DNA of 64,000 nt, taken from NCBI RefSeq assembly GCF_018141445.1, contig NZ_CP058649.1, positions 2,375,001 through 2,439,000 of the forward strand. The letters are read 5' to 3'. Positions 63,062-64,000 of the stretch are shown one piece after another. Every line of letters begins with the position of its first letter. The stretch's first letter is position 1. Both the position numbers and the translations under genes were made by a program. This DNA comes from Vallitalea pronyensis. GTDB lineage: Bacteria; Bacillota; Clostridia; Lachnospirales; Vallitaleaceae. Below the pieces are notes generated by a model. The model was not told where the DNA came from. It ran no database searches and saw only the letters and a program-made list of their open reading frames with translations.

Positions 63062-63646
63062 ATGATGAACCATTTGATCGTATATGCCCATCCTAATCCT
63101 CGGAGTTTTAATCACGCTATTATGGATACGGTTGTAGACCTTTCAGATAAAAAAGGTCATGAAACCCGTGTTAGAGATTTGTATGCCATGAATTTTAATC
63201 CTGTCCTTCAAGGGTCCGATTTTGAAGCTTTCCATAAAGGAGACGTTCCAAAAGATATTCAAGAAGAACATGAACATATTAAATGGGCAGATACCATAAC
63301 CTTTATTTATCCTATATGGTGGGCGGCAATGCCAGCCATGATGAAAGGATACGTTGATAAAGTTTTTTCTAACGGATTTGCTTATGAATATGTTGGTGGG
63401 AATCCTGTTGGATTACTAGGCGATAAAACAGTTATTATATTGAATACAACAGGCAGTCCTAGTGATTTGTATGAGCAAATGGGCATGCACGATGCCATAA
63501 AGCTGGTATCGGATACAGGTAAATTCCAATTTTGTGATATGAAGGTAGCAACGCATACTTTTTTCGGTGCTGTGCCAAAAGTGGATGATGACACACGTAA
63601 AGGTTATTTACAAGATGTTAAAAGAATAATGGATATGTATCTATAG
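63062..63646 (+). CDS. NAD(P)H-dependent oxidoreductase, flavodoxin fold (NQO/KefF-like)
   Basis: A 194-residue FMN/FAD oxidoreductase. The start LIVYAHPNPRSFNHAIMD is the phosphate-binding loop of the NAD(P)H:quinone oxidoreductase family, followed by YPIWWAAMPAMMKGYVDKVFSNGFAY, its hallmark. GTG or Met residues upstream are less well placed; the ATG at 63062 (or the adjacent one at 63065) follows AAAGGAG. It may reduce quinones, azo compounds or nitro compounds with NAD(P)H. Single gene ending in a terminator. Confidence 0.9.
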   Translation: MMNHLIVYAHPNPRSFNHAIMDTVVDLSDKKGHETRVRDLYAMNFNPVLQGSDFEAFHKGDVPKDIQEEHEHIKWADTITFIYPIWWAAMPAMMKGYVDKVFSNGFAYEYVGGNPVGLLGDKTVIILNTTGSPSDLYEQMGMHDAIKLVSDTGKFQFCDMKVATHTFFGAVPKVDDDTRKGYLQDVKRIMDMYL

Positions 63647-63660
63647 AAGGTCATATCATA

Positions 63661-63698
63661 AAAAGCTAAAAAAGCCTATGAAAACTTTTTTAGCTTTT
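63661..63698. terminator. Bidirectional terminator
   Basis: AAAAGCTAAAAAAG and CTTTTTTAGCTTTT are perfect complements around a ten-base loop, placed between two convergent genes. Confidence 0.88.
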
Positions 63699-63719
63699 CT
63701 CATGTGTATGCTGTAAAAT

Positions 63720-64000
63720 CTATAGCTGATCGGATTTAAATGCAGCACATGCTTCAACGTAAGCTAGAACATTTTCCCAAGGCACTTCAGGTTCCAGTAT
63801 ATGGGTAGGGGCACATATGAGACCACCTTTTTTTCCAGCTAAGTTAAGATTTTTATAAACTTCCGCCTTTACTTCCTCAGGTGTACCAAAAGGCATGGTG
63901 GTCTGTGTACCGATGGTGCCAAAGAAAGCTATCTTATCGCCATATTGAGCATGGATATCTTCAAAAGACATGCATTCTGGTTGAATAGGATTCAGAACAT
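63720..64000 (-). CDS. Uroporphyrinogen decarboxylase-family protein, C-terminal part
   Basis: Only the last 93 or so codons are inside the window; the frame stays open to the edge at 64000, reading NPIQPECMSFEDIHAQYGDKIAFFGTIGTQ, then PFGTPEEV and a final helix. This is the C-terminal barrel of the uroporphyrinogen-decarboxylase family. NPIQPEC and the GGLICAPTHILEPEVPWENV ending resemble the members acting as methyl-cobalamin:coenzyme methyltransferases (MtaA/CmuC-like) or uncharacterised clostridial homologues rather than true HemE. The Met at 63971 is internal, not the start. Confidence 0.85.
   Translation of the reverse strand, partial: VLNPIQPECMSFEDIHAQYGDKIAFFGTIGTQTTMPFGTPEEVKAEVYKNLNLAGKKGGLICAPTHILEPEVPWENVLAYVEACAAFKSDQL

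Noticed and set aside
1-64000. CRISPR arrays, tRNA or rRNA genes, IS transposases
   Set aside because: No regularly spaced repeats, cloverleaf sequences, rRNA segments or transposase reading frames were recognised on either strand.

Overview
The window comes from a low-GC, spore-forming anaerobic member of the Clostridia. The support is an interrupted cotJ spore-coat operon, a glycyl radical enzyme with its activase, a B12-dependent glutamate mutase/methylaspartate operon, an anaerobic sulfatase-maturase and strong AGGAGG ribosome binding sites throughout. A Vallitalea-like or other Lachnospirales relative is my guess from protein style; the sequence alone does not prove it.

Layout. 1-8.1 kb: sugar catabolic operon with a glycyl radical enzyme (5' end outside the window), its activase, a rhamnulokinase-like kinase, a ribose-type ABC transporter (ATPase, permease, binding lipoprotein) and a class II aldolase; this looks like deoxysugar breakdown ending in a diol dehydratase. 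8.2-16.1 kb: single genes separated by terminators, namely a membrane-anchored small protein, a DUF2325 protein behind a Fur-like box, class II fructose-bisphosphate aldolase, a secreted oligoendopeptidase F with a LysM domain, an AIM24-family protein, a coiled-coil protein and an anaerobic sulfatase-maturase. 16.2-17.4 kb: divergent small XRE regulators and a zinc-ribbon protein.

17.4-21.7 kb is the main discovery. The coat operon cotJABC is present, but cotJC is split in two by a 3,148-bp element bounded by 13-bp direct repeats. The element carries a large serine recombinase and three small unknown genes. Recombination between the repeats would rebuild a 190-codon cotJC exactly in frame, and the predicted circle junction has a clear dyad symmetry. 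This is the architecture of a skin-type element: a developmentally excised insertion in a sporulation gene.

21.7-34.4 kb: an AraC regulator with a divergent MFS transporter, a HAD phosphatase, a Gfo/Idh/MocA oxidoreductase, a membrane zinc-site protein, two glycosyltransferases, GntR and MerR/TipA regulators, then an AT-rich stretch with a secreted orphan and a coupled ParB-like/aminoglycoside-phosphotransferase-like pair. 34.5-41.2 kb: glmS-glmL-glmE-mal-AtuA-DUF4387, the first steps of glutamate fermentation via 3-methylaspartate, behind a cluster of palindromic operator-like sites. 41.4-47.6 kb: a DeoR regulator and a second sugar-type ABC importer without its own ATPase, joined to a PHP phosphoesterase and a HAD phosphatase.

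47.9-64 kb: a P-loop protein, an attenuator-like leader before a very large GNAT-fusion protein with an amidohydrolase and a second acetyltransferase, an alpha-2-macroglobulin-like protein that has lost its thioester, tRNA 2-selenouridine synthase, a metallo-beta-lactamase-fold protein, a CAP-domain lipoprotein, a flavodoxin-fold oxidoreductase and the C-terminal end of a uroporphyrinogen-decarboxylase-family protein. This part also holds a dispersed hairpin-forming repeat family and a 129-bp inverted-repeat element. I saw no rRNA, tRNA, CRISPR array or transposase gene.
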